A stretch of DNA of 64,000 nucleotides from an uncultured Clostridia bacterium (GCA_944412495.1 CALYBL010000032.1:62001-126000); one strand, 5' to 3'. Positions 1 to 8,483 are shown, counted from the first letter of the stretch. The notes: generated by a model from the sequence alone, not told the origin. Numbers and translations: made by a program.

Positions 1-666
1 GCGCTGACCGACATCGCCTACAAGCGGCTTGAATCCATAAGGGAATATACGGAGTTCGGCTCCGGCTTTAAAATAGCCATGCGTGACCTCGAGATACGCG
101 GCGCCGGCAATATCCTCGGCGGTGAGCAGCACGGACATATGGAGTCGGTCGGTTATGATATGTATATAAGGCTGCTCAGCGAAGCCATCAGCGAGGAAAA
201 GGGAGAAAAGTCCGCCGCAGCTGAAGAATGCTCCGTAGACATGCAGATACAGGCGCACATACCTGAGGATTATATTTGGGCAAACGCGCAGCGGCTGTCT
301 ATCTACCGGCGCATCGCAGACATACGCACTGAAGCGGATGCCGACGATGTAATGGACGAGCTTATAGACCGCTTCGGCGAGCCGCCGAAAAGCGTGCTTG
401 GGCTTATCGATATATCATTGCTGCGCAGCCGCGCGGCTGCGCTCGGGATAACCGAGATAGTGCAGAAGGGGCAGAATATGCTCTTCTTCCCGCGCAAGCT
501 TGACATGGAAAAAATATCAGGGCTTGTGTCCGCCATGAAGGGCCGCGTCATGGTAAGCGCCGGACAGCGGCCGTATGTGTCCGTAAAGATTTCCGGCGGG
601 CCGTTTGACACGGCGCTGAGCGTGGTAGATGCCTTGTCAGCTCAAAACGGCAATCAGCAGGCTTAA
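1..666 (+). CDS. mfd: Transcription-repair coupling factor Mfd, C-terminal part (5' truncated by window)
   Basis: The reading frame is open from base 1 and runs 221 codons to TAA. Mfd is a superfamily-2 DNA translocase that pushes stalled RNA polymerase off DNA and recruits UvrA. The visible part starts in the end of the second RecA-like helicase domain: the segment RDLEIRGAGNILGGEQHGH near residue 27 is the classic Mfd/RecG motif VI region. The remainder matches the C-terminal TRCF (D7) domain, which regulates UvrA binding. The stop is followed by non-coding sequence, so this is the last gene of its unit. The helicase core and RNA-polymerase-interacting domain lie outside the window. Identity is confident from the motif; only about a fifth of the usual protein of roughly 1,150 residues is present. 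Confidence 0.95.
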   Translation, partial: ALTDIAYKRLESIREYTEFGSGFKIAMRDLEIRGAGNILGGEQHGHMESVGYDMYIRLLSEAISEEKGEKSAAAEECSVDMQIQAHIPEDYIWANAQRLSIYRRIADIRTEADADDVMDELIDRFGEPPKSVLGLIDISLLRSRAAALGITEIVQKGQNMLFFPRKLDMEKISGLVSAMKGRVMVSAGQRPYVSVKISGGPFDTALSVVDALSAQNGNQQA

Positions 667-1192
667 CCGCTTAGCCCGACAAAGCAGACGTGCTTAAAGC
701 TTTCGCTTTGTGCAAGCTTCGTTCAAATGTGCTGTCTGCGAGTGTCGTCTGCTTGGCGTATGGGTGTAGAGTCAAGCGGGGACGATAAAGGTTTTCTGCG
801 AAAAGTGCTGCGAAGGGTGATGAACTTTCTTTGCGGCGCAGTACTTTGACTCCGGCTTTACAAATGAATATATTATAAGGCCGCCGGCTAAGCCGGTGGC
901 TTGAGTTTCCCTATAGAGGCCTATTACCGGCAAGCGGCTTAAAGTTTGCTCTGCTTGCATCACTTGCTCTTTGACCGGCAGGCAGGCAGGCAATTGGCCT
1001 CCTGAACGTGACTTCTCATCGCAGTCGGCTCGCTTTAATATGCGCTTGCAGCTAAATATTTTTACTCGGCACCTTCGCTGTCCAATACATTGATTTCAAA
1101 AGCAGAAAATCCCCCGCAATGCGAGGGATTTTTCACGTAATGGGCTGTTATACCGAAACGTATTGCGGCCTATATATGAACGTGAGCAGATA
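667..1192. other. Intergenic, no gene seen
   Basis: No frame here has a ribosome binding site or recognisable protein. It contains a GC-rich inverted repeat at 880-900 (10-bp arms, possibly the mfd terminator), a short run of GGCA repeats near 980, and the bidirectional hairpin at 1106-1133. Otherwise nothing is recognised. Confidence 0.6.
1106..1133. terminator. Rho-independent terminator, probably bidirectional
   Basis: Arms AAAATCCC and GGGATTTTT enclose a GC core (CGC-AAT-GCG), giving a stable hairpin with a T run on the plus strand and A/T on the other. It lies just downstream of the minus-strand lipoprotein-like gene and could serve transcripts from both sides. Confidence 0.75.
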
Positions 1193-1735
1193 TCACGCAA
1201 ATTTTTCGGCCAGCCTGTCAAGGTCATCGTCGGAAATTGCATACTCGCCGTAAAAGAAGTACGATGTGTTATTTATCAAATTAAGCGCTTCTTCAGAAAG
1301 AGCCTCGGCAGACCCTCCTGCAATCATATATTTTGTCCTGCTTGTACTTAAACCTAACATATCCGTCGACAAGCCGATCCCTTCAAGCATAATATCCGTA
1401 TATTGCTCTTTTGTGTCGCCCTCAACCGAGGCAATATTATCGCTTAAATTTTGTCTGTAGCCCTCAAACTCCTCCTCAAAGCTGTTATACGCCTCATATA
1501 CGGCATCGGCATAATCATATAAATCGCTGTCGGTTATCTCATCCGCCCTTTCAAGCTCTGCAAACGCGGCGTCAAATTTCTCAAACAGCTCTGTTATGAG
1601 CTGCTCTCCGTCCGCGTCAAGGCTGTACGCTTCGGCGACCTCTGCCCGCACCGCTTTCCCGCCGTCGCACGAGCAAGGAAGCACCGCAATCAATACGGCC
1701 AAAAACATAGCTGCATATTTTTTCATTTTTTCCAT
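1193..1735 (-). CDS. Putative exported or lipid-anchored small protein, function unknown
   Basis: It encodes 180 residues. The start is the ATG at 1735 because AGGAGG lies about 6 bases upstream; a further in-frame codon at 1756 has no such site. The N-terminus is a secretion signal: MEKMKK, a hydrophobic stretch (AAMFLAVLIAVLP), then CSCDGG. The cysteines suggest a lipoprotein, although the residues before them do not fit the lipobox well. The mature part is acidic, rich in Glu, Asp and Tyr, and predicted alpha-helical; no family is recognised. It is divergent from an XRE regulator, and both promoters are overlapped by matching inverted repeats, so it is probably that regulator's target. A cell-surface or envelope-stress role is only a guess. 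Confidence 0.8.
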   Translation of the reverse strand: MEKMKKYAAMFLAVLIAVLPCSCDGGKAVRAEVAEAYSLDADGEQLITELFEKFDAAFAELERADEITDSDLYDYADAVYEAYNSFEEEFEGYRQNLSDNIASVEGDTKEQYTDIMLEGIGLSTDMLGLSTSRTKYMIAGGSAEALSEEALNLINNTSYFFYGEYAISDDDLDRLAEKFA

Positions 1736-1748
1736 ATTAACCCTCCTG

Positions 1749-1771
1749 TTTGACATTCACTGAATGTTATA
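1749..1771. promoter_or_regulatory. Operator 1 overlapping the -35 of the XRE gene promoter
   Basis: It contains ACATTCA-C-TGAATGT, a perfect 7-bp inverted repeat around 1760. The TTGACA at 1750-1755 is a consensus -35, with a plausible -10 (TACTAT) at 1774-1779 for the rightward XRE gene. Its sequence matches operator 2 read on the other strand (TTTGACATTYA half site). Confidence 0.6.
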
Positions 1772-1800
1772 TTTACTATGAATATAGCATATAATTTAAA

Positions 1801-1824
1801 AAATGACAAGCACTAAATGTCAAA
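1801..1824. promoter_or_regulatory. Operator 2 overlapping the -35 of the lipoprotein-like gene promoter
   Basis: Read on the minus strand it is TTTGACATTTAGTGCTTGTC and onwards, a diverged copy of operator 1 with outer TGACA/TGTCA arms. The TTGACA here is the -35 for the leftward gene, with a weak -10 (TTAAAT) 18 bases on. The two operator centres (1760 and 1813) are 53 bp apart, about five helical turns, which would suit looping or cooperative binding. Confidence 0.55.
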
Positions 1825-1836
1825 TTGAGGAATTAT

Positions 1837-2082
1837 ATGTTTATAAACAAAAGCAGCGACGGCAAAAATAATATATGCGGGGTAAATGTTGCAAAGTTCC
1901 GCAAGGAGCTTAAAATATCGCAGCGCGAGCTTGCCGACCGCTTGCAGCTTATCGGCCTTGATGTTGACAAAAATGCCGTTCAGCGCATTGAAGCCGGAAA
2001 GCGCTTTGTAACGGATATCGAGCTTATTGCAATTTCAAAAGTACTTAACAAGACATTTAGCGAGCTGTTAGGCGTGGATTAG
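1837..2082 (+). CDS. XRE-family helix-turn-helix transcriptional regulator
   Basis: It encodes 81 residues and is almost entirely one Cro/C1-type HTH domain. The turn region is ISQRELADRLQLIGLDVDKN followed by AVQRIEAGKRFVTDIELIAI, the standard five-helix XRE fold spanning residues about 17-78. The ATG at 1837 is preferred, with TTGAGG six bases upstream; the upstream TTG at 1825 would lie inside that site. There is no extra ligand-binding or dimerisation domain. Paired operators occupy the divergent promoter region with the lipoprotein-like gene, so autoregulation plus control of that neighbour is the simplest reading. Family assignment is confident; the regulon is inferred. Confidence 0.9.
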   Translation: MFINKSSDGKNNICGVNVAKFRKELKISQRELADRLQLIGLDVDKNAVQRIEAGKRFVTDIELIAISKVLNKTFSELLGVD

Positions 2083-2166
2083 CGCCTTAACTGTTTGATT
2101 GCATAATTGTTTGACTTATCACTATTTGCCGATGCAAATCCATTTCTTGTTTATATATTTAAACAT

Positions 2167-2197
2167 CCAAACCCCCGCCTGACAGGCGGGGGTTTGG
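2167..2197. terminator. Hairpin, likely terminator of the XRE gene
   Basis: Perfect 14-bp arms CCAAACCCCCGCCT / AGGCGGGGGTTTGG with a 3-base loop, 85 bases past the XRE stop. The U-rich tract is short (TTT), so termination efficiency is uncertain. Confidence 0.6.
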
Positions 2198-2416
2198 ACT
2201 GTCTGCTATTTCTCTGCGGCGCTCCGGCGGAGGCGAGCTGAAAGAGCCGCTGTAAACATATTTATAAACAGACAGCGCCAAATAAAGCGTATAAAATATT
2301 GGAAAAACCTATAACCGTCTGCCGCTGCATTTGTCCGTACGCACTTAAACACATGATGCCGTAATAATACCGTTTGCCGTTCAAAACGGCGAGCCGCCAT
2401 ATCTTCCATAACTGAT

Positions 2417-2444
2417 ACAGCCCACCCGATAACGGGTGGGCTGT
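2417..2444. terminator. Hairpin, likely terminator of the SDR gene
   Basis: Perfect 12-bp arms ACAGCCCACCCG / CGGGTGGGCTGT with a 4-base loop, 43 bases past the stop of the leftward SDR gene. The flank is A/T-rich on both sides. Confidence 0.6.
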
Positions 2445-2486
2445 AAATTTTGCCGCTGTCAGGCGCAGGGAAACATGCCGGTAAAA

Positions 2487-3254
2487 TTATATAGCCGTCC
2501 AGCCGCCGTCTACCGAAAGCAGCTGGCCTGTGGTATAGGACGAAGCGTCAGATGCAAAGTAGAGAAGCGCTCCGTCAAGCTCGCCGTCGCGGCCGGGGCG
2601 TCCCATCGGGCAGCGCATCTGTATTACCTTTAAAAAGCCGTCGTCGCCTATTACGCTCGAGGTCATCTCGGACGGGAAGTACGCCGGCCCTATAGCATTT
2701 ACGGTTATGCCGTATTTTGCCCATTCAATGGCAAGCTGCTTCGTCATCATCTCTATACCACCCTTTGTGGTGGTATATGCCGACAGCGGAAGCTCCATCA
2801 TACCAACGGTCGAATGGATTGAACCAATCATAATGATCTTGCCGTAGCCGCGCTTTATCATGCCCCTGCCTACCTCGCGCGAGAAATAATAGGGCGCGTC
2901 GAGATTGGTGTGCATCATGGTCGTCCATATCTCGTCCGACTGCTTCTCGGCATTGTCGAACAGCCCGACGCCGGCGTTGTTTACGAGTATATCTATCTTG
3001 CCGAAATAGCTCTCCGCATCGGCGACCGTCTGCTTTATCTGCTCAATATCCGTCACGTCGCACTTATGCATATAGCAGCGGACGCCGAGCTTTTCGACCT
3101 CCTCCTTGACCGCGCTGAGACGCTCCTCGCGGCGCGCGACTATTGCAACATCAGCTCCGGCGCGGGCCAGCGCCTTTGAAAACTGTACGCCCAGTCCGGA
3201 CGATGCGCCGGTAACGAGTGCCGTTTTGCCTTTTAAATCAAAAAGATTTTCCAT
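2487..3254 (-). CDS. SDR-family NAD(P)-dependent oxidoreductase
   Basis: It encodes 255 residues, the normal length for a classical short-chain dehydrogenase. Motifs in order: cofactor loop TGASSGLG at residues 15-22, NNAG near 91, catalytic Ser in IGSIHS, catalytic Tyr and Lys in SAYTTTKGG, then the IGPAYFPSEM substrate loop and C-terminal VDGG. An Arg-Arg pair after the second strand (VARREER) suggests NADP preference. The closest subgroups by eye are gluconate 5-dehydrogenase and 3-oxoacyl-ACP reductase. A GAAGGGAG ribosome binding site precedes the ATG. It stands alone, with an 8-bp inverted repeat between gene and promoter region, so it may be substrate-induced. The substrate is not determinable here. 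Confidence 0.93.
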   Translation of the reverse strand: MENLFDLKGKTALVTGASSGLGVQFSKALARAGADVAIVARREERLSAVKEEVEKLGVRCYMHKCDVTDIEQIKQTVADAESYFGKIDILVNNAGVGLFDNAEKQSDEIWTTMMHTNLDAPYYFSREVGRGMIKRGYGKIIMIGSIHSTVGMMELPLSAYTTTKGGIEMMTKQLAIEWAKYGITVNAIGPAYFPSEMTSSVIGDDGFLKVIQMRCPMGRPGRDGELDGALLYFASDASSYTTGQLLSVDGGWTAI

Positions 3255-3278
3255 AAATTTAAGCTCCCTTCAAGTGAA

Positions 3279-3301
3279 AAGTATAGTAAAACGCTATACT
3301 T
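3279..3301. promoter_or_regulatory. Inverted repeat upstream of the SDR gene, candidate operator
   Basis: AAGTATAG and CTATACTT form perfect 8-bp arms around a 7-base spacer, centred about 36 bases upstream of the SDR start codon. Size and position fit a dimeric repressor site; no adjacent regulator gene is present. Confidence 0.45.
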
Positions 3302-3400
3302 AGTTTACCACAAAAAAGAAGCTTTTCTCATTTAACATGTAAATTTTTTCTAAATTTTTCCCTCTTATTACGTCTGACGCTTTGCCTATATATTGCCGGA

Positions 3401-4645
3401 TTATTTATCTGCAGGCAGGCTTTCTGCGGTATTTACCTTTCTGAGCATACCGACCCCGCCGAAGCCAAACCTGCTCGATGGATAAGCCATAAGCAGCACA
3501 AACAGCAGCGGCGGCTGAGGGCCTATGAGCGTACAGTCGGTTATGCCGTGTATCAGCACGCCGGCCGTTATCGCTATCACCATAGCCGCCCCGGCCCAGT
3601 TGGTTTTATGACTCTTGGCATCGCCGCAAGCATCCCTAATATTTCCGGCAAAATAAATAACCAGAAGCGCGGTGCCCACAATGCCGAAGCTCATGAGAAA
3701 CTCAAGCGCTATATTGTGCGCGTGGAGCTGCATTGCTGCACCGTACTGCTCATATACAAACAAAAACGAGAGCGGTCCGCGTCCGAACAGCGGACGGTCG
3801 GCTATCGCCTGAAGCGCGGTGTCCCATATGACCTTGCGGACGTGGTACGTCCTCCCGCCCAAATCCTCAAGCCGCGGGAAAAGACCGCTAACCGTAAACG
3901 CGGCGATTATAAGCGCTATTACAACGCCGAGCGATATGAAAAAAGCCTTTCGCCTGCCGTTTACCAGCAGCAGGATAAGAAGTCCCACAAACAAGGGTAT
4001 AAAGGCCGAGCGGCAGTTCGTAAAATACAGCGCAAGACCGTTTAACAAGAATACCGCCGCATAAAAGCACCAAGCCTTATGCGCGGTTATGAGCTTATGT
4101 ATGCATATAAGCATGACGAACACGCATATCGTGGCAAAATAGTTTGCGTTTATATAAACGGACATTGGACGGTACGACGCGTCGGAGTAAGCAAAAAATG
4201 CGACTGCCTTTTCTATATAAGACACTGTCACGCCCAAAAGGCTCGCCGCACAGGCGATATCCAGCACAAATTCGTAGAGCCTTTTTGTCATGCATATTCT
4301 GAAGAAGGCCGACGCGGCGATTATCATACATATCACGGCGCCGCAGCCGAGGCCCAGCAGGTTGCCGCAGCAGGCCGGCACAACGAGCATAAGCGCCATA
4401 AGAAGCAGTGTCAGCGGCCAGAGCGGAAGTCTTAAAAACTGAGAACGTATCTCACGTTTTATAAGAAAATATACAAATACCGCAATGAGCGCGGCGGCGC
4501 CAAAGGGTATCGGCAGAAATACAGCTATGGCAAAAAGCACGATAAGCACGGCTGAGGCCGAGGCAGTACCTGCTCTGTTTTCCATAAATTTTTTTATATG
4601 CGAAATGTTAATCACGACCCTGTGGTTTTGATAAACGGCATCCAT
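3401..4645 (-). CDS. O-antigen ligase / Wzy-like polytopic membrane protein
   Basis: It encodes up to 414 residues, nearly all in hydrophobic segments (about ten to twelve predicted helices). The diagnostic region is near residues 285-330: a conserved Arg-containing loop (DRPLFGRGPLSFLFVYEQY) followed by LHAHNIALEFLMSFGIVG. This is the Wzy_C/O-antigen ligase signature with the essential His. Family members polymerise or transfer undecaprenyl-linked glycans at the outer face of the membrane; in Gram-positives they act on cell-wall or capsule polysaccharides. No sugar-synthesis genes lie beside it. The start is uncertain: none of the ATG/GTG candidates at 4645, 4615 or 4585 has a good ribosome binding site, and an IS200-type scrap lies immediately upstream, so the 5' end may have been disturbed by insertion. 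Confidence 0.82.
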   Translation of the reverse strand: MDAVYQNHRVVINISHIKKFMENRAGTASASAVLIVLFAIAVFLPIPFGAAALIAVFVYFLIKREIRSQFLRLPLWPLTLLLMALMLVVPACCGNLLGLGCGAVICMIIAASAFFRICMTKRLYEFVLDIACAASLLGVTVSYIEKAVAFFAYSDASYRPMSVYINANYFATICVFVMLICIHKLITAHKAWCFYAAVFLLNGLALYFTNCRSAFIPLFVGLLILLLVNGRRKAFFISLGVVIALIIAAFTVSGLFPRLEDLGGRTYHVRKVIWDTALQAIADRPLFGRGPLSFLFVYEQYGAAMQLHAHNIALEFLMSFGIVGTALLVIYFAGNIRDACGDAKSHKTNWAGAAMVIAITAGVLIHGITDCTLIGPQPPLLFVLLMAYPSSRFGFGGVGMLRKVNTAESLPADK

Positions 4646-4680
4646 TCGCCGGTCACTGCCGGGAGCGTAAAGCGGCAGTA

Positions 4681-4856
4681 AAGCCGCTTGGCCGCTGATG
4701 TCCCATGAAGCTTGCTGTACTCATGTGCGGCGGTATCTCTACCAGCATGTGCATGTGCTTCGGGCAGCATCCCTTCTCGATAACTGTCACGCCCTTCGTC
4801 TCGTACAGCTCTCTCGGGATTTTCCTCACTGCCAAGTTTATTTTTCGCCGGGCAAA
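4681..4856 (-). pseudogene. Central fragment of an IS200/IS605-type TnpA transposase
   Basis: The minus strand encodes about 55 residues of a Y1 (HUH) transposase: FARRK, then LYETKGVTVIEKGCCPKHMH with the HUH histidines (HMH), then LVEIPPHMSTASFMG. This corresponds to the middle of a protein of about 150 residues. The N-terminal HIVFAPKYR segment is shortened, and the C-terminal catalytic-Tyr helix is missing, replaced after FMGHQ by unrelated sequence. No terminal hairpins are visible. It is a dead remnant. The missing parts are those present in the other IS200-type remnant near 56.5 kb. Confidence 0.8.
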
Positions 4857-4988
4857 GCAAATTCACAAAAAAGATTATATCAAACACGTGTCTTTTTTTC
4901 AACAGAGCCGGCAGAGACAATTATGTATACGGATATTGTCTTATTCGTCCGCAGGACAGCTTTATTTAAGACGCGGCCCTCTTTTTTG

Positions 4989-5017
4989 TTGATATGGCAA
5001 ATCGTGTCTGCTATAAT
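4989..5017 (+). promoter_or_regulatory. Sigma-A promoter for proB
   Basis: TTGATA and TATAAT are separated by exactly 17 bases, 120 bases upstream of the proB start. The long leader has GC-rich segments, but no known riboswitch was recognised. Confidence 0.75.
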
Positions 5018-5138
5018 GTAATATATAAAAATTTTGCCTAAACTAAGCTTAAACGCCGCGGCGGCCATTACGGCGCCGGCCGGGGTCCGGCGGTATTTCA
5101 GCCAAATATCAGCAATATATTAATTGAGGAGCGTATAA

Positions 5139-5927
5139 ATGGGTATAGAGTCGTCAAAGCGAGTTGTGGTAAAGGTAGGCACGTCTACCCTGACCTTTGC
5201 CAACGGGAAAATGAATTTACAGCGCATAGATAAAATAGCACGCGTGCTCAGCGGGCTTAAAAATTCCGGCAGAGAGGTTATTCTTGTAAGCTCCGGCGCC
5301 ATTTCCGTAGGCTGCGGCGAATTAAGGCTCAGTCAGCGCCCGCAGACGGTGGAGGGCAAGCAGGCGGTGGCGGCCGTCGGCCAGTGCAACCTCATGTCTA
5401 TCTACGACAGGTGCTTTTCGGAATATTCTCAGGTAGTGGCGCAGATACTGCTCACCAGCGACGTGATTGACGACAGCGTGATGTATAAAAACGCCTGTAA
5501 CACCTTTGAAGAGCTTATAAAAATGGATGTAATACCCATTGTAAACGCAAACGACACCGTCTCCACCGCCGAGACGGAGATGGAAAACGATTTTCTTTCG
5601 GCAAACGTCGCAGTGATAACGAAGGCGGATGCGCTTATAATTATGACCGACACCGACGGCCTTTACGACAGCGATCCGCGCACTAATAAGAACGCAAGGC
5701 TTATTCCCATAGTAAAAAGCATAGACGACGAGCTTATGAAGTCTGCGGGGAGCAAGGGCACGCCGCGCGGCACCGGAGGCATGCGCACAAAGCTTGAGGC
5801 GGCGCGCTTCGCGATGCGGCATAACATTTACACGGCTATTATTTCCGGCGAGGATCCGGCGCTGATATACAGCGTTCTTGAGGGCAAGCCGGCAGGCACG
5901 CTTTTTGATATATCCGGCAATGAGTAA
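5139..5927 (+). CDS. proB: Glutamate 5-kinase
   Basis: It encodes 262 residues. It phosphorylates L-glutamate with ATP to give gamma-glutamyl phosphate, the first step of proline synthesis. The amino-acid kinase fold is clear: VVVKVGTSTLT at residues 9-19, VSSGAISVG near 50, NANDTVS near 136, ITKADALIIMTDTDGLYDSD near 160 and GTGGMRTKLEAA near 211. The C-terminal PUA domain of the E. coli enzyme is absent, giving the short form common in Firmicutes. GAGGAG precedes the ATG at good spacing, and a strong promoter lies upstream. proA follows after 232 bases with its own ribosome binding site, so the pair probably forms the proline pathway unit. Confidence 0.97.
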   Translation: MGIESSKRVVVKVGTSTLTFANGKMNLQRIDKIARVLSGLKNSGREVILVSSGAISVGCGELRLSQRPQTVEGKQAVAAVGQCNLMSIYDRCFSEYSQVVAQILLTSDVIDDSVMYKNACNTFEELIKMDVIPIVNANDTVSTAETEMENDFLSANVAVITKADALIIMTDTDGLYDSDPRTNKNARLIPIVKSIDDELMKSAGSKGTPRGTGGMRTKLEAARFAMRHNIYTAIISGEDPALIYSVLEGKPAGTLFDISGNE

Positions 5928-6159
5928 ACAGGCCTTTGCCGTGATAAGCGCCTGTTTCCGCCTGTTCCCGGCGGTTTAGCAGAGCTGAGGCATGGCTTTG
6001 GCGGCCTGCAGCACGTATGCGGCATTTTATCGGCCTTTTGCCGGGACGCATGATGTAAGATAATACTTATAATATCAGGCGGAGGTTATATATACGACGC
6101 CGAAGAGCTTTACAAATAACAGCGGCTATGCTGCTGCGCTTAAGTAAGGAGGAAAAACA

Positions 6160-7407
6160 GTGTTAGATATCTTAGAAATTGGAAAAAGAGCAAGGGAAGC
6201 GGCAAAGCAGGTGAACATCGCCGCGCTTGACGTACGGAATACAGCGATTTCCAATATTGCCAGGGCAATAAATGAAAGCCGGGGATATATAACAGAGCAA
6301 AATGAAATAGACATAAAAAATGCTGAAAAGGGCGGAATGAGTCCCGCCATGATAGACCGCCTGCGCCTTACCGGGGCCCGGCTTGACGGCATGGTAAAAA
6401 GCATGGGCAAGATAGTGATGTATCCCAACCCTATAGGCCGCGCCGAAAGCGGCACCACGCTTGACAACGGTCTTAAGGTAATAAAGACGCGCGCACCGCT
6501 TGGTGTTGTGGGCATGATTTTTGAATCGCGGCCCAACGTCTCGGTCGACGCGGCGGCGCTCTGTATAAAATCCGGAAACGCCGTTATACTGCGCGGCGGC
6601 AAGGAGGCAATACACTCCAACCTCGCGCTGGCCGAGGTCATGCGCCGTGCGCTCAGCGATGCCGGCCTGCCGGAGGATACTGTACAGATGGTCGAGAACA
6701 CCTCCCGTGAGGAGGCCGAAAAGATGATGAAGCTCAACGGGTACATAGACGTGCTCATCCCCCGCGGAGGCGCCGGGCTGATAAACGCCGTCTTAAAGGC
6801 CGCAACCGTGCCGGTTATCGAGACCGGCGCCGGCAACTGCCACGTTTACATCGACGCCGGCGCCGATATAGACATGGCGGTCAATATAATAGACAATGCC
6901 AAGACCTCACGTCCGTCGGTGTGCAACGCGGCCGAGACGCTGCTGGTGCATGAGGGCATTGCTGAAGCGGTGCTTCCAAAAATAAAGGCAAGGCTGGATA
7001 AGAGCAATGTCGAGCTGCGGGGCTGCCCCAAAACGGCAGCGCTGCTCGGCGACTGCGTAATTCCCGCGACCGAGGAGGACTATTACACCGAATACAACGA
7101 TTATATTCTGGCGGTAAAGGTCGTAGGGTCGCTGGATGAGGCGATAGAGCACATAAACAAATACGGTACAAAGCACAGCGAGGCCATTGTGACAAGGGAC
7201 TATAAAAACGCGCAGAGGTTTCTTGACAGCATCGACGCGGCCGCCGTTTACGTCAATGCCTCTACCCGCTTTACCGACGGCGAGGTGTTCGGCCTCGGTG
7301 CGGAAATAGGCATAGCGACTCAGAAGTCTCTGGTGCGCGGGCCTATGGGTGCCGACGCACTCACCTGCACGAAATATCTCATATACGGCGACGGTCAGGT
7401 GAGATAA
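6160..7407 (+). CDS. proA: Gamma-glutamyl phosphate reductase (glutamate-5-semialdehyde dehydrogenase)
   Basis: It encodes 415 residues with a GTG start chosen because AAGGAGG ends six bases before it. The enzyme reduces gamma-glutamyl phosphate with NADPH to glutamate semialdehyde, which cyclises to pyrroline-5-carboxylate. Aldehyde-dehydrogenase-superfamily features: APLGVVGMIFESRPNVSVDA near residue 112, LRGGKEA near 145, IETGAGNCHVYID near 220, and the catalytic Cys in RPSVCNAAETLLVH near 255. Length and motifs are standard. Its product follows directly from ProB, encoded 232 bases upstream. proC is not in the window. Confidence 0.97.
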   Translation: MLDILEIGKRAREAAKQVNIAALDVRNTAISNIARAINESRGYITEQNEIDIKNAEKGGMSPAMIDRLRLTGARLDGMVKSMGKIVMYPNPIGRAESGTTLDNGLKVIKTRAPLGVVGMIFESRPNVSVDAAALCIKSGNAVILRGGKEAIHSNLALAEVMRRALSDAGLPEDTVQMVENTSREEAEKMMKLNGYIDVLIPRGGAGLINAVLKAATVPVIETGAGNCHVYIDAGADIDMAVNIIDNAKTSRPSVCNAAETLLVHEGIAEAVLPKIKARLDKSNVELRGCPKTAALLGDCVIPATEEDYYTEYNDYILAVKVVGSLDEAIEHINKYGTKHSEAIVTRDYKNAQRFLDSIDAAAVYVNASTRFTDGEVFGLGAEIGIATQKSLVRGPMGADALTCTKYLIYGDGQVR

Positions 7408-7676
7408 GCCATACTCGGCCTTGAGTTATATATGCCGGATATGAGCATATATTCCGTACGGCACATTCTTCGTCAGCGCGGCTGTTATGCATAAAAATGG
7501 CAAAGCGCGCCTTCAGAAGAATATCCGTAAATGGCGCCGTTACTTAACAGCATTAAGTCTGCGTAAAAACCGGTGAAAGCACGGCAGGACTGTAATCACA
7601 GCGCTTGCGGGTGCAAGCGCCGGACGGTGCGGCTGCATAATAAAAATAATATCGGAGCCGTAATTGTGGAGGAAAT

Positions 7677-8126
7677 ATGAGCAACGACAGCATGAGCAAA
7701 AAAGAAAAAAAGGAAATGGTAAAGGCACAGCTCAATGAGCTTATACGCTTAAAGACAGAGGCTCTTTCCACCGAAAACAGTATGCTCAGGGAAAAAACAG
7801 CTCAGCTTGAAAGGGAGCTGGAGCAGCTGCGCAGCGAAGGACAGGAGCCTGTCTCGGAAGAAAGCCTGAGCCGGCGGGCCGGCATGATAATTATTGACGC
7901 GCAGAAGACTGCGCAGAAAATCATAAACGACGCCAAAGAAAAAGCCGACTCGATTGCACGGGAATCAGAGTACAGACTATCCTCTCTGCAGTCAAGCGCA
8001 AAGGCGGCAGAACGTGCCGTGCTGCGCCTCAAAGCGGCAAGTATGACGACAGAAGAATCGCTTGACGAAAGCCTTAAGGAAATACGTGACGTTATAATGT
8101 CGCTCGAATCGGGAATATCCGAATAG
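7677..8126 (+). CDS. Coiled-coil protein, possibly DivIVA-like, function unknown
   Basis: It encodes 149 residues with GGAGG four bases before the ATG. The sequence is almost wholly alpha-helical. Residues 8-55 form a Leu-heptad coiled coil (LNELIRLKTEALSTENSMLR onward), and a second helical region runs from residue 65 with the pattern IIIDAQKTAQKIINDAKEKA. That pattern resembles the C-terminal coiled coil of DivIVA/SepIVA-type cell-division scaffolds. The N-terminal membrane-binding motif of DivIVA is missing, so the similarity may be only compositional. There is no signal peptide or membrane segment. It stands alone between proA and the zinc-ribbon patch. A structural cytoplasmic role is inferred. 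Confidence 0.75.
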   Translation: MSNDSMSKKEKKEMVKAQLNELIRLKTEALSTENSMLREKTAQLERELEQLRSEGQEPVSEESLSRRAGMIIIDAQKTAQKIINDAKEKADSIARESEYRLSSLQSSAKAAERAVLRLKAASMTTEESLDESLKEIRDVIMSLESGISE

Positions 8127-8483
8127 CATGCCGCTCTGTTCAGGACGGCGAGGCGCACGTCAAGCCCGGCGCCTCAATTAGTCACTATGCCCTATCCGTG
8201 CGCAAAGCATAGTATAGCCGTCCTGCCCGGCATTGTATTTGCCGGCGAGCGCAAATATCCAAGAGATAATCCGGGTATTTTCCCTGCTGTAAAAGTGCGC
8301 TCCGGCCTAAATTTTGGCGGCAAGCTATACAATACCGCAGCTAACGCAATCACTGAATACGCTTTTTTAAAAAGCATTATTTGATTAACGTGAAATCGGA
8401 GATAAGAGATATCGTTATATATAATTACCTATTTTGCGATCAAACTGCCGTATAGGAAATAAAATTTAAGGAGTGGGTCGAAA
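8127..8483. other. Intergenic, no gene seen
   Basis: Nothing recognisable. AT content rises from about 8390 onward, marking the left edge of the AT-rich zinc-ribbon patch. Confidence 0.5.

Larger units (their letters stand above)
2083..2486. other. Intergenic with two strong hairpins
   Basis: Only the two hairpins at 2167-2197 and 2417-2444 stand out. The open frames between them lack ribosome binding sites and resemble no protein. Confidence 0.6.

Noticed and set aside
2206..2409. 67-codon minus-strand frame
   Set aside because: Lies between hairpins with no ribosome binding site and shows no recognisable protein pattern.
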